A stretch of 56,012 bases of DNA from contig JAIQFA010000026.1 in the NCBI GenBank assembly GCA_020073525.1, positions 1 through 56,012 on the forward strand. Direction: 5' to 3'. The stretch comes from Terriglobia bacterium. GTDB taxonomy: Bacteria > Acidobacteriota > Terriglobia > Terriglobales > Acidobacteriaceae. Each line of letters begins with the position of its first letter. Position 1 is the first letter of the stretch. Shown in pieces: positions 7,118 to 15,042 of this stretch. The position numbers were made by a program, and so were the translations under genes. The notes under the pieces were generated by a model, which was not told the origin of the DNA, ran no database searches, and saw nothing but the letters and a program-made list of their open reading frames with translations.

Positions 7118-8683
7118 ATGGCTCGACTCATGGCTAGACTCTCGCAATCTAAACTCTCGGTAGCGACGATTTCTGCCTTTTTGCTCCGGCTGACCGTGAC
7201 CAGCTTCCTGCTTCATCCTCCTGTGGCCGCAGTGCAAAATCCTCACGCCGTACAGTTGTTGAGGGTGAAGGCCGATACCAGCAAAAAGATCGAGCCCCCG
7301 GCACCCGTCGTTGCGCCCCCCGGCGCCGAGGTTTACCAGACCCAGCGCGGAGACAGCCTCCCGTCGGTTGCCCGCAAATATCTGAAGCGGACAAAATACC
7401 TGACCTCATCGGAGCTGGCCGAAGCCATCCGCGCCGCGAACCATGACCGGCAGGGGGTTTTCCTGAAATCCGGAGAGCAGATCATCATCCCCGGAATTCT
7501 CGAATCGCCAATTGTAGAGAAATCAGTGCCAGTTGCAAGAGATTTCGAAGTCCGCGCCATTTACCTGACTGGGGTGATGGCGGGCAGCGATCATGGCATG
7601 CGCATCATCCGCCACTGGCGCGAAGTTGGCGGCAATGCGGTGGTTTTCGACATCAAGGATAGCGACGGCATCGTCAACATCGCCTTCGACAACCCGCTGG
7701 CCAGCGGACAGCGCCACTACATTCCCGACCTGCCCAAGTTGGTGCGCTTCCTGCATTCCGAAAACATGCATGCGATCGCACGCATCGCGATCTTCCGCGA
7801 TGAGCACCTGGTCACGAGCCACCCCGAATTGGCGGTAAAGTCGCAACGCTCTGGCCAGGCCTGGCGCGAAAATGGCAAGCTCGTCTGGACTGATCCGTCG
7901 AATCCCAAGGTGCAGGATTACGACATCGCCCTTGCCAAGTTCGTAGCCCAGTCGGGAGTCGACGAAGTGCAGTTTGACTACGTTCGCTTTCCTGCCGAAG
8001 GCGACCAGAAAGACGCCGCGTTCACCTTCATGACCGAGCATCCGAAGGAGCAGCGTTCGGAGGTGATCGCCGATTTCCTCAAGCGTGCCTATGCCCAGAT
8101 CCATCCGACCGGCGCCCTGTTCTCGCTCGACGTATTCGGAGTCATGGCGTGGCAGCGTCCCGTCGATCTCTCGCACACTGGCCAGGACATTGTTGCCATG
8201 TCCAAGCACTGTGACGTCCTCTCACCGATGATCTATCCCTCGCACTTCTTCGGCATGGACGGCATCGCACATCCAGGCGATGCGCCCGAGCATTTCATCG
8301 GCGAGTCCATGGACCGCTTCAAGCTCATCACCAAGGACAGTGGCGTGGTGATCCGCCCCTGGCTGCAGGCCTTTGCCTGGCGCACCAAGACTTACTCGCC
8401 CAAATATGTTGAAGTTCAGATTGAAGTAGCAAAAGAAAAAGGCGGTATCGGGTTTCTGTTCTGGAACGCCAATAACGACTACTCGAAACCCTACACCGCC
8501 ATGCCGGAAATGCGCGCCGCCAAGGGTCGCTACTTCCGCGGCGATGAAGTAGGCGTCAAGCCGGAACCGGTTGTAGCTACTCCGGTAGCGTCCGCCACGC
8601 CGCCCAACACAAGTGTAGAGACGGGGCTTGCCCCGTCTCCCGCCGAAAGCACTCATCACGCGCAAAAGATCTGGAAGCACTAG
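7118..8683 (+). CDS. LysM + DUF4015 glycoside-hydrolase-like exported protein
   Basis: A 521-aa exported protein. The basic-hydrophobic start MARLMARL...VATISAFLLRLTVTSFLL supports ATG 7118 (a longer frame opens at 6956). Residues about 65-125 form a LysM-type peptidoglycan-binding module (YQTQRGDSLPSVARKYL...IIIPG). Residues about 140-470 match the putative glycosyl hydrolase family DUF4015, a TIM-barrel type: AIYLTGVMAGSD, NAVVFDIKDSDG, VDEVQFDYVRFPAEG, DVLSPMIYPSHFF. Likely an envelope-bound glycan-active enzyme; the substrate is unknown. Oddity: codons 500-508 (VETGLAPSP) are encoded by a copy of the window's GTAGAGACG palindrome, so the C-terminal tail is repeat-derived. Confidence 0.87.
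   Translation: MARLMARLSQSKLSVATISAFLLRLTVTSFLLHPPVAAVQNPHAVQLLRVKADTSKKIEPPAPVVAPPGAEVYQTQRGDSLPSVARKYLKRTKYLTSSELAEAIRAANHDRQGVFLKSGEQIIIPGILESPIVEKSVPVARDFEVRAIYLTGVMAGSDHGMRIIRHWREVGGNAVVFDIKDSDGIVNIAFDNPLASGQRHYIPDLPKLVRFLHSENMHAIARIAIFRDEHLVTSHPELAVKSQRSGQAWRENGKLVWTDPSNPKVQDYDIALAKFVAQSGVDEVQFDYVRFPAEGDQKDAAFTFMTEHPKEQRSEVIADFLKRAYAQIHPTGALFSLDVFGVMAWQRPVDLSHTGQDIVAMSKHCDVLSPMIYPSHFFGMDGIAHPGDAPEHFIGESMDRFKLITKDSGVVIRPWLQAFAWRTKTYSPKYVEVQIEVAKEKGGIGFLFWNANNDYSKPYTAMPEMRAAKGRYFRGDEVGVKPEPVVATPVASATPPNTSVETGLAPSPAESTHHAQKIWKH
8615..8640. repeat. GTAGAGACG-type palindrome inside a coding region (copy B)
   Basis: GTAGAGACGGGG-CTTG-CCCCGTCTC, the minimal single hairpin of the family. It lies in frame 43 bases before the end of the LysM/DUF4015 gene and is translated without a stop. 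Confidence 0.75.
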
Positions 8684-8720
8684 GCCGAGTTTAATGGAGA
8701 GACGGGCGTCTCGTCCGTCA

Positions 8721-8740
8721 GCCGGGCGGGGGCGCCCGGC
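8721..8740. repeat. GCCGGGCG/CGCCCGGC hairpin between convergent genes
   Basis: A perfect 8-bp stem with loop GGGG, between the convergent LysM/DUF4015 and AhpD-like genes. No T-run follows on either strand. It may still end transcription, or may be another interspersed palindrome. Confidence 0.5.
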
Positions 8741-8755
8741 GCTCCATCGGAATCT

Positions 8756-9232
8756 TTACGCTCCCTTCTTCAGCAGATGCTCCTTGGCTTGATACTTGCC
8801 CGGTTCGGTTCGGGCGGCAATCGCCAGCCGGTTCCAGGCATTGATGGCCGCCACCGCTAACGTCAGATCAGCCAGTTCCTTTTCTGAGAAGTGTTTCCGC
8901 ACCTCTTCATACACCGCGTCGCGCACGTGCCCGTCCCGCAGGTTCGTAACCGCCTCCGTCCACGCCAGCGCCGCCCTTTCGCGATCGGTGTAATAAGGAG
9001 ACTCTTCCCAAGCGTCCAGACCATAGAGCCGCTGCTCGCTTTCACCGAGAGCCCGCAAGTCTTTCCAGTGCATGTCGATGCAGTAGGCACAACCGTTGAC
9101 TTGTGAAGCTCGCAGCTTGATGAGGTGAATCAGAGATTCCTCCAGTCCGCACTGATGAAGATATTCCTCCAGCCCCAACATGGCCCGGTAGGCACCGGGC
9201 GCAACTTTTGCATAGGCGATTCGACTTTCCAT
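8756..9232 (-). CDS. AhpD/carboxymuconolactone decarboxylase-family protein
   Basis: A 158-aa all-helical protein. The signature is GCAYCIDMHWKDLR: Cys48-x-x-Cys51 with His55, the redox-active motif of AhpD-like alkylhydroperoxidases. The N-terminal YRAMLGLEEYLHQCGLEESLIHLIKLRASQ and the C-terminal EKELADLTLAVAAINAWNRL fit the subgroup of stand-alone peroxidase-like proteins seen across soil bacteria. Predicted cytosolic, acting in peroxide or thiol stress. No AhpC gene is nearby, so the electron donor is open. It is monocistronic, convergent with the gene on its left. Confidence 0.87.
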   Translation of the reverse strand: MESRIAYAKVAPGAYRAMLGLEEYLHQCGLEESLIHLIKLRASQVNGCAYCIDMHWKDLRALGESEQRLYGLDAWEESPYYTDRERAALAWTEAVTNLRDGHVRDAVYEEVRKHFSEKELADLTLAVAAINAWNRLAIAARTEPGKYQAKEHLLKKGA

Positions 9233-9464
9233 AAGTCCTCCAGGTGGTTCAAGCTCCTAGTTTGGATGAAGTTTAAGCCCGCCGTGATTCGTGGGGAACA
9301 GACCATTAGCCGCATGCTAGGAATCGGATTGTTAGAGAGGCGATTTTGCAATAGTGACAGTCTGCCCTTGCGAATTTTTTCGACGGGATTGCACTTTTCG
9401 GTGTCATCCACCATCCGGCAGTTCGGGAAGAGCGACGCCGCAGAACCACGACAGAAACAAAACA

Positions 9465-9508
9465 GCCTCGATCCTGAGTGTGTCTGCTCAGGATCGAGGC
9501 CCTTTTTC
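9465..9508 (-). terminator. strong bidirectional-type terminator
   Basis: A perfect 14-bp stem, GCCTCGATCCTGAG/CTCAGGATCGAGGC (9465-9478/9487-9500), loop TGTGTCTG. On the minus strand the stem is followed by TGTTTTGTTT and lies 27 bases after the stop of the VPEGG-tail gene, which it presumably serves. On the plus strand CCTTTTT follows, but no plus-strand gene ends here. Confidence 0.85.
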
Positions 9509-9527
9509 GTGTGCTGGTAACTTACAA

Positions 9528-9746
9528 TTACCTCGATCTTCCGGATCGAGACCGTATGACCATTGCGCCCAGACATGTGATGCCCGCTCCTACCACGTAG
9601 ACCAAAGCGGACCCACCTTCCGGCACGGCCCATGATTGTCGATGTTTCTGGTGGGACTTCAGGGGCGACGCGGTGGCGGAAGCAGCCGGCACCAGGAGCA
9701 ATAGAGCGATCGCTGTCAACCACCATTTCCGGTGGATGATTCTCAT
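9528..9746 (-). CDS. small exported protein with VPEGG-type C-terminal sorting signal
   Basis: A 72-aa protein. ATG 9746 is fixed by a strong SD (AAGGGAGG seven to eight bases upstream). A signal peptide (KWWLTAIALLLLVPAASATA) is followed by a short Lys/His-rich spacer, then VPEGGSALVYVV...AGITCLGAM and the basic end RSRSGRSR. This motif-helix-basic order is that of PEP-CTERM/VPDSG-CTERM-like sorting tags, where the tail is cut by an exosortase-type protease; here almost nothing is left between the signal peptide and the tag. No exosortase gene is in the window. The gene is flanked by a near-perfect terminator, suggesting high expression. The sorting-signal reading is inference. Confidence 0.75.
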   Translation of the reverse strand: MRIIHRKWWLTAIALLLLVPAASATASPLKSHQKHRQSWAVPEGGSALVYVVGAGITCLGAMVIRSRSGRSR

Positions 9747-10278
9747 TAGATCGCCTCCCTTCATTAAGACACTACAGAGAGGAACTGCCAAGGAGGGAGC
9801 GTGAGCGTGCAACTGACAGTGGGGCCCTGTACGCCAATTACATTCTTCTATAAGAGGAACACAAGTGAGCGTGTCCTGTCAGTGCAGTTGGTCACATCTT
9901 GATGTGCGGGGATCGCCAATAGCCACAAGACCAGGAGTTACTGTTGAAACATCGCCATTGCGGTGCGAGGGCGATTGTTGTTAACAGCCACGGGATTTTA
10001 CGCCAAGTGCCGCTCCGTGCCCGGGGGGACGTGGCATCCGCCGCGAACTGAGAATTGGTGAGGGATTGGTCGGATTCGCTGCCACCCCCTTCCTGCCCGA
10101 TGCGGAAACTGCTAACGGGCCATCTGGACTGCCTCGTTTCCCCTCCTTGGATTTTTCTATAATGCCTACATGCGATCACTGGAGAAAAGAAGCGGAAGAA
10201 CCCGCATTTTGTCAGCATGATTTGACCGTGCTGTGGGCGTGGTTTGGCCCGCGCTGCTCTTTATTGGGGGGAGGCCTG
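9747..10278. other. gene-free divergent region
   Basis: About 530 bases between the VPEGG-tail gene and the DUF3303 gene. A reading frame on the minus strand (9892-10218) has the composition of non-coding sequence. A TATAAT box at 10158-10163 could be the -10 of the DUF3303 gene; its -35 region is poor. Confidence 0.4.
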
Positions 10279-10560
10279 ATGAGCAAGATTTTGTACATGG
10301 TGATTGAGCACTTCAAGAACGGAGACGCCGTTCCCGTGTACCGTCGCTTCCGAGAGCGCGGACGGCTGGCGCCAGCTGGACTCTCCTACGTGTCGAGCTG
10401 GGTCAGTGACAAGATGGATCGCTGTTACCAGCTGATGGAAACCGAAGATCGCGCGCTCCTCGATCAATGGATGGCAAATTGGAGTGACATCGTGGATTTC
10501 GAAGTGCATTCCGTCATCAGCTCGAAAGAAGCGGCGGAGAAAATCGCGCCGCGGCTGTAA
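10279..10560 (+). CDS. DUF3303 family protein
   Basis: A 93-aa single-domain protein of the DUF3303 type, a small ferredoxin-like alpha/beta barrel fold: MLYMVIEHF-like first strand (ILYMVIEHFKNGDAVPVYRRF), AGLSYVSSWV, CYQLMETED, LLDQWMANWSDIVDFEV. The ATG at 10279 has a strong SD (GGGGGGAGG, five bases before the start region). An upstream in-frame ATG (10066) would add an unrelated, poorly coding extension. The biochemical role is not established for the family; it resembles dimeric alpha/beta-barrel stress or monooxygenase-like proteins. Confidence 0.82.
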   Translation: MSKILYMVIEHFKNGDAVPVYRRFRERGRLAPAGLSYVSSWVSDKMDRCYQLMETEDRALLDQWMANWSDIVDFEVHSVISSKEAAEKIAPRL

Positions 10561-10580
10561 GCAGGCAAGGGTTCGGTGAG

Positions 10581-11027
10581 TCAGCGCTTACCCTCCTTCG
10601 ATCCAACCTCCATCAGGCGCTTGGTCATCAGGACGAGCCCGAGAATCTGCGTCCATTCGGAAACGATGTTCCCGACGACTTGTCCCCACCTGCTGCCCGG
10701 GTCCATGGCCCGGAATGCGAGGATCCAGGCGACGCCCGTGATTACTAGAAAGAGAGTGAGCGAGTGCTCACGCAGAATTTCCAGGACCGCCGACCGCACC
10801 TTGCCCTTCGGCTGCTTGCTCTCCCCCGAGCCTTTTTCGTACAGGTGCTTGGTCAGGACAACCGTCATCAGGACCCCCGTCCAGTCTGCGATGGCGTTGC
10901 CAAAGAATGAACCCAAGCGGGTATTCGGATTGGACCGGCAATAGAGCGTGATCAAAAAGGCCACGACTCCCAGGGCCGCCAAACTCAGTGAGTGCTTGTG
11001 AAGAAATTGATTTCCGCTCCGCTTCAT
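10581..11027 (-). CDS. DUF6766-like membrane protein with internal duplication
   Basis: A 148-aa membrane protein made of two similar halves. Half one: HSLSLAALGVVAFLITLY ... NAIADWTGVLMTVVLTKHLYEKGS. Half two: HSLTLFLVITGVAWILAF ... NIVSEWTQILGLVLMTKRLMEVGS. Each half has two membrane helices and ends in a K-(H/R)-L-x-E-x-GS motif; the linker is GESKQPKGK. The half resembles DUF6766-type proteins (W-(T/Q)...LxxVxLTxxLxxKGSxESK). Function unknown. It is convergent with the DUF3303 gene and shares its direction with the next two genes, with only 13 bases to the CoA-binding gene. Confidence 0.75.
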   Translation of the reverse strand: MKRSGNQFLHKHSLSLAALGVVAFLITLYCRSNPNTRLGSFFGNAIADWTGVLMTVVLTKHLYEKGSGESKQPKGKVRSAVLEILREHSLTLFLVITGVAWILAFRAMDPGSRWGQVVGNIVSEWTQILGLVLMTKRLMEVGSKEGKR

Positions 11028-11040
11028 GCGGACTACTTTA

Positions 11041-11541
11041 CTAGGTCAGCTTCTGGGAAGACTCATGCCGCGGATAACGGCCCGTGATCTTGCGGACAAA
11101 GCCGTGAAAGCGATGGAAGCCCGCTGCGTCCGGCAGAAACATGAAGGGACACTGTCCCGGAACCACCAGCATCCCTCGCCCCAGGCAGAACTCGACCGCT
11201 TTCGCGCTGACCGAACCTTGACCTGCCGCCCGGTACATCCAAACTCGCCGTATGCCTGCTTCGGCGCAGTCGTTCACGACGGTTTCCGTAGCCTCTGGGG
11301 ACGTCATCAGCAACGCGCCGTCGACGGGAGGCTGGATGTCTTGCACGCGGGCGAAGCATCGTATTCCCTGTACCTCCGCCGCGTTGGGATTCACGGGAAT
11401 GACGTCGTACCCACGGCGACAGAGTTCTTCGAAAAGTTTCACGCTGAAGTTCGCCGGGTCGCGTGATATCCCCGCCATCGCAATACGTTTCTGCGCCAGA
11501 AAATCCTCGATGGTCTCCAATGATGCACGCTGAGTTGCCAT
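11041..11541 (-). CDS. CoA-binding domain protein
   Basis: A 166-aa Rossmann-like CoA-binding protein of the YccU type: IAMAGISRDPANFSVKLFEELCRRGYDVIPVNPNAAEVQG, then PPVDGALLMTSPEATETVVNDCAEAGIRRVWMYRAAGQGSVS and GMLVVPGQCPFMFL. These match the nucleotide-binding half of succinyl-CoA synthetase-like proteins without the catalytic domains. SD AGGAGAG precedes ATG 11541. It is 13 bases upstream of the duplicated membrane-protein gene and 29 downstream of the oxidoreductase gene, so the three may be co-transcribed. No enzymatic activity is known for stand-alone members. Confidence 0.88.
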   Translation of the reverse strand: MATQRASLETIEDFLAQKRIAMAGISRDPANFSVKLFEELCRRGYDVIPVNPNAAEVQGIRCFARVQDIQPPVDGALLMTSPEATETVVNDCAEAGIRRVWMYRAAGQGSVSAKAVEFCLGRGMLVVPGQCPFMFLPDAAGFHRFHGFVRKITGRYPRHESSQKLT

Positions 11542-11570
11542 ATATGCTCTCCTCTGCCGGAAGGAAATAC

Positions 11571-11981
11571 CTATCCGACTTTCTCGTTCAACGTCACCTC
11601 GAATGATCCGGTGCGGTCCTGCAAAAGCCCCATGGCCGTCAGAACCCTGGCCACAGCAAAAACCGGCCCATACATCCAGTACTTCCTCCGCATCATCAGC
11701 TTTACGCGTTCCTGCTCGGCTGGGTCAGTAAGAAAGCGCGCCTCTCCCGCAAACGTCTCACCTCCGATCGACAACCCGACCTTTGGCGTTTTCTGCACGT
11801 TGCGCACCCACTGTCGTTTGACGTTCGCCGTTCCGAGATAGACTCGGTCGCCGTCCACGACAAACCAGATTGTCACCGCGTAGGGCTTTCCTGACTTGCG
11901 CCCGTAATGCGTGAGCCGTACCGTCTGCTTCGTGGCAACCTTGTCGAGTCGATCCATATGCGAGTTCGCGGAACCGCCCAT
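11571..11981 (-). CDS. deazaflavin/FMN-dependent oxidoreductase-like (DUF385/nitroreductase-like) protein
   Basis: A 136-aa split-barrel protein. TVRLTHYGRKSGKPYAVTIWFVVDGDRVYLGT and QWVRNVQKTPKVGLSIGGETFAGEARFL are the characteristic stretch of the F420/FMN-binding 'DDN' group. These proteins bind a flavin or deazaflavin cofactor and reduce quinones or nitro compounds in the few characterised members; whether this organism makes F420 cannot be judged here. Start choice: ATG 11981 has a GGGGCAG-like SD; ATG 11957 is closer to the conserved part. First gene of a possible three-gene minus-strand operon. Confidence 0.78.
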   Translation of the reverse strand: MGGSANSHMDRLDKVATKQTVRLTHYGRKSGKPYAVTIWFVVDGDRVYLGTANVKRQWVRNVQKTPKVGLSIGGETFAGEARFLTDPAEQERVKLMMRRKYWMYGPVFAVARVLTAMGLLQDRTGSFEVTLNEKVG

Positions 11982-12374
11982 TTCTACTGCCCCGCGTCGC
12001 ACCTGTCAGTGATCAGAAACACGCGCGCGGGTATTCGAGTTCTCGCGGCTTGCGAGAAGAGGATCTTTCTGACCGGGGCCTTTGTGCAAATCGCCGGCCT
12101 CAGGCATGACCCCGGTAACAGTTACTGATGGGCCCCGGAAGTTCGTTCCGAGAAGAATGCGCCGCCCTAGCTTGTGTCATAAGTGCCGCAGAATCAATTG
12201 ATTAGCTGACAAGAAATGCCGATTTCCGCGTCTGAAATACCGCCAGTAACCTTCAAAACTCACCACAGTCACCCTTACCGGAAGGCCACCCACCCTACGA
12301 CATTGGGCCATGTACCACCGTGTTTGTCTGACCTATTCTGAGCCTAGCAAAACCAAGAAGTACTGGAGAACAAA
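11982..12374. other. gene-free divergent region
   Basis: About 390 bases between the divergent oxidoreductase and small exported protein genes. No hairpin, repeat or clear promoter consensus is visible. Confidence 0.4.
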
Positions 12375-12782
12375 ATGAAATACCTCCTCTCGATTCTCTT
12401 ACTGAGCGCGGCGATGCAGGCACAGAATTTCGCGGTGAGCAGTTTCGCTCTTCCCGATGCACCCAGCCAGCAACGTCCTTTCTGGACGCTGGAGAACAAG
12501 TTGCACGTTGGCATCCTGGCGGGACTGATCACCGCCGACGCCATCACCACCCAGCGCGGCTTGAGCCAGGGGTTGCGCGAGACCAATCCCCTCATGCGCC
12601 CCTTCGTGACGCGTGGTGCGGCGGGAGAGGCTGCCGGGTCCGCTTTAGGTTTTGGCGCGGGAGTTGGAGTTGTCTACCTGTTGCATCGGACACATCACTA
12701 CAAAGCCGAACGCATTACGATGCGCATGATCGTCGCCGGTGAAAGTGCATTCGTTGCCAACAACATCATTGCGATTCGCTAA
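12375..12782 (+). CDS. hypothetical exported/membrane protein (135 aa)
   Basis: A signal peptide (KYLLSILLLSAAMQAQ) starts right after ATG 12375, which has TGGAGA seven bases upstream. The mature part has two hydrophobic stretches (LHVGILAGLITADAITTQ and GEAAGSALGFGAGVGVVYLL) and a C-terminal basic segment. The DAITTQRGLSQGLRETNPLMRPFVTRG pattern (Asp-Ala-x-Thr-Thr...E-x-NP) is seen in small acidobacterial and proteobacterial proteins of unknown role. Stand-alone gene. Confidence 0.68.
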   Translation: MKYLLSILLLSAAMQAQNFAVSSFALPDAPSQQRPFWTLENKLHVGILAGLITADAITTQRGLSQGLRETNPLMRPFVTRGAAGEAAGSALGFGAGVGVVYLLHRTHHYKAERITMRMIVAGESAFVANNIIAIR

Positions 12783-12807
12783 CCGTCCCTGCTGCACGTG
12801 TTCATCC

Positions 12808-12827
12808 CCCCGACCGCTTGGTCGGGG
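12808..12827. repeat. CCCCGACC/GGTCGGGG hairpin
   Basis: A perfect 8-bp stem with loop GCTT, 25 bases after the stop of the preceding gene. Without a T-run it is at best a weak terminator. Confidence 0.45.
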
Positions 12828-12967
12828 CCGCGGCTTCTGATTTCGCTGGGCTCACCTTCTTCCACGTTATAATTTCTTTCTGGAAGACGAAGTTGCTTCG
12901 ATCTCGATGGTCACTTCGGAGAATTCCGAGCCGCTTCCGTGAATCTTTAATCTAGCGAAGGAGCTGC

Positions 12968-13915
12968 ATGGCGATTCAGAAAACGGACAAAATCTGGCAT
13001 AACGGCAAGTTCATCGCCTGGGACGACGCCACGCTCCACGTGATGTCGCACGTGGTGCACTACGGCTCTTCGGTGTTTGAGGGCATTCGCTGCTATGCGT
13101 TGCCCACCGGGCCGGCGATTTTCCGCGCCACTGAACACATGCAGCGGCTCCTCGACTCCGCGCGCATTTACCGCATCGACGTCCCTTTCACGCGCGACGA
13201 GATCACGAGCGCCATGGTCGAACTGGTCAAACAGAACGGCGTCTGGCCGTGCTACATCCGCCCCATCGTTCTCCGCGGATACGGTGAAGCCGGCGTCAAT
13301 CCTTTCAACTCGCCAACCGAGGTCTATATCTGCAACTATCCTTGGGGAAAATATCTGGGGACGGACGCCAGCGAGGGAGTGGATGTCTGCATTTCTTCGT
13401 GGACGCGGATCGCGCCCAACACTCTACCGGCTATGGCCAAGGCGGGCGCGAATTACATGAATTCGCAGCTCATCAAGATGGAAGCGATCGTCAACGGCTA
13501 CGCGGAGGGCATCGCCCTGGATGTGAACGGCTACGTCAGCGAAGGCTCAGGCGAGAATCTGTTTGTCATCCGCAACGGCGTGTTGCACACGGCCCCGCTC
13601 GGCAACTCGGTGCTCCCGGGAATTACGCGCGACTCGGTGTTGCAGATTGCTCGCGATCTCGGCATCAAGATCGTGGAGCAGCAGATTCCTCGGGAGTCGC
13701 TGTATATTGCCGACGAAGTTTTCTTCACCGGCACCGCCGCCGAGATCACGCCGATTCGCTCGGTCGACAAAATCAACGTCGGCTCGGGCAAGATGGGGCC
13801 CGTGACCAAAGCCCTGCAAGCGGAGTTTTACGGCATTGTTCGCGGCGAGAAGAAGGACCGGTATGACTGGCTGACGCCGGTTCCGGTGGGAGCGAAGCAA
13901 CCCGTGAGCGTCTAG
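12968..13915 (+). CDS. ilvE: branched-chain amino acid aminotransferase
   Basis: Fold-type IV PLP aminotransferase, last step of Val/Leu/Ile synthesis (2-oxo acid + glutamate). The 315-aa length is normal. Conserved blocks in order: VHYGSSVFEGIRCY (30-43), YIRPIVLRGYG (96-106), the cofactor lysine K158 in MAKAGANYMNSQL, EGIALDVNGYVSEGSGENLF, LPGITRDSVLQIARDLGI, DEVFFTGTAAEITPIRSVD. GAAGGAGC precedes ATG 12968. It is a single gene, not in an ilv operon; a TATAAT at 12868-12873 may be its -10 box. Confidence 0.96.
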   Translation: MAIQKTDKIWHNGKFIAWDDATLHVMSHVVHYGSSVFEGIRCYALPTGPAIFRATEHMQRLLDSARIYRIDVPFTRDEITSAMVELVKQNGVWPCYIRPIVLRGYGEAGVNPFNSPTEVYICNYPWGKYLGTDASEGVDVCISSWTRIAPNTLPAMAKAGANYMNSQLIKMEAIVNGYAEGIALDVNGYVSEGSGENLFVIRNGVLHTAPLGNSVLPGITRDSVLQIARDLGIKIVEQQIPRESLYIADEVFFTGTAAEITPIRSVDKINVGSGKMGPVTKALQAEFYGIVRGEKKDRYDWLTPVPVGAKQPVSV

Positions 13916-14029
13916 CGCTATTCAGCGCGCAGGCGGTTTGCGCATCCTTTTGCTTTGCACTATAGTGGGCCCGTTGATCGCAAAAGACCTTGTTGTCTTC
14001 CAATAACCCCAGCCTGAAGGAGAAATGTT

Positions 14030-14566
14030 ATGTCTGCTCTCACACCCGATTTTGCCCTGGGCTATCGTGCCATGATGCTTGATGGCCTTGCCCGAGAAGT
14101 TGAAACCACCAAGAGAGTGTTGGCTGCTATCCCTGACGGGAGAAAAGACTACCGCCCAGACCCCTGCGCACGCACGGCGTGGGAACTGGCTTGGCATCTC
14201 GCGAACACCGACGTCCAGTTCATGGACGGGATCGCGGATATGGAATTTAAGATGGCCGCTCGGTCGGAAATGGAAAAGCCCGAGACCGTCGCCCAGTTGG
14301 TGGAATGGTACGACAAGAACATGAAGCGCTGCGCGGAACGGGTCGGCGCCCTTTCTGCGCAGCAGTTGCTGACGCCGGTTAACTTCATGGGCGTTTTCAA
14401 CTTACCGGCAGCGTTTTATCTGGGATTCCTGAACAATCACAGCATTCATCATCGGGGCGAGTTGGCAACGTATCTACGTCCGATGGGGTCGAAGGTGCCT
14501 TCGATTTATGGGGGCAGTTACGACGAACCGTTCCAAATGCCGGCACAGGAAACCAGCGCCGCCTGA
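14030..14566 (+). CDS. DinB family protein
   Basis: A 178-aa four-helix DinB/YfiT-like protein. The putative metal ligands are present: His56 in WELAWHLANTD, and His137 with His141 in NNHSIHHRGELATYLRPMG. The YRPDPCARTAWELAWHL and SIYGGSYDEP motifs match the common DinB subgroup of soil bacteria. Members with known activity are thiol-dependent transferases or hydrolases; the substrate here is unknown. SD AAGGAGA lies upstream of ATG 14030. A clear terminator follows. Confidence 0.9.
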   Translation: MSALTPDFALGYRAMMLDGLAREVETTKRVLAAIPDGRKDYRPDPCARTAWELAWHLANTDVQFMDGIADMEFKMAARSEMEKPETVAQLVEWYDKNMKRCAERVGALSAQQLLTPVNFMGVFNLPAAFYLGFLNNHSIHHRGELATYLRPMGSKVPSIYGGSYDEPFQMPAQETSAA

Positions 14567-14622
14567 TGGTGTGGTGTGCGTGGCGCGGGCGCCCTCGCCC
14601 GCGAAAATACAAATTGATCGTC

Positions 14623-14647
14623 AAGCCGCCCTGCGGGGCGGCTTTTT
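14623..14647 (+). terminator. rho-independent terminator after the DinB gene
   Basis: AAGCCGCCC/GGGCGGCTT stem, loop TGCG, followed by TTTTT, 56 bases after the DinB stop. The T-run overlaps the last base of the convergent VapC-type gene. Another GC hairpin (GCGCGGGCG/CGCCCGCG region, 14583-14602) lies just before it. Confidence 0.8.
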
Positions 14648-15042
14648 CAGCGCCCAGCCCAGAGAAAGTCTACGGGATACCGCTTCAACTCCCTGTCGGC
14701 GGTCATCAGTGTTAGACCTTCAGTACGGGCTTGTGCCACGAGCAGGCGATCGAAAGGATCCCCGTGAAGCAGAGGGAGGTCGTAGACCGCCAGCGCGTGA
14801 AGGTAGTTGATCGGCAAGGGCCTTAACCCCTGACGCGCAGTCTCCCTGGGAACAACGATGCGTAGTGGCTCGGACAATTCCAATCTGCCAATGCTGGTCT
14901 TGATTGCTATCTCCCACACACTAGCTGCCGAAAAATAGAATTCGTGCTGAGGATCGGTCAGTACCTCCCGTGCTGTCTGGTTCAGCCGTCCGACCTCTCC
15001 CACGCTCCACAACCAGATCGTGGTGTCGAGAAGGAATCTCAT
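14647..15042 (-). CDS. VapC-type PIN domain toxin
   Basis: A 131-aa PIN ribonuclease-type protein of the group with an HGDPFDR motif. The acidic metal-binding residues are visible: Asp6 (RFLLDTT), Glu44 (SVWEIAIK), Asp98 (HGDPFDRLLVAQA), Asp116 (LMTADREL). It overlaps the upstream antitoxin by four bases (ATGA-type coupling), as in type II toxin-antitoxin operons; the target RNA is not predictable. Convergent with the DinB gene. Confidence 0.92.
   Translation of the reverse strand: MRFLLDTTIWLWSVGEVGRLNQTAREVLTDPQHEFYFSAASVWEIAIKTSIGRLELSEPLRIVVPRETARQGLRPLPINYLHALAVYDLPLLHGDPFDRLLVAQARTEGLTLMTADRELKRYPVDFLWAGR

Noticed and set aside
9892..10218. A possible 108-residue minus-strand gene in the gap before the DUF3303 gene
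   Set aside because: No SD, no recognisable fold, and a codon pattern unlike neighbouring genes.
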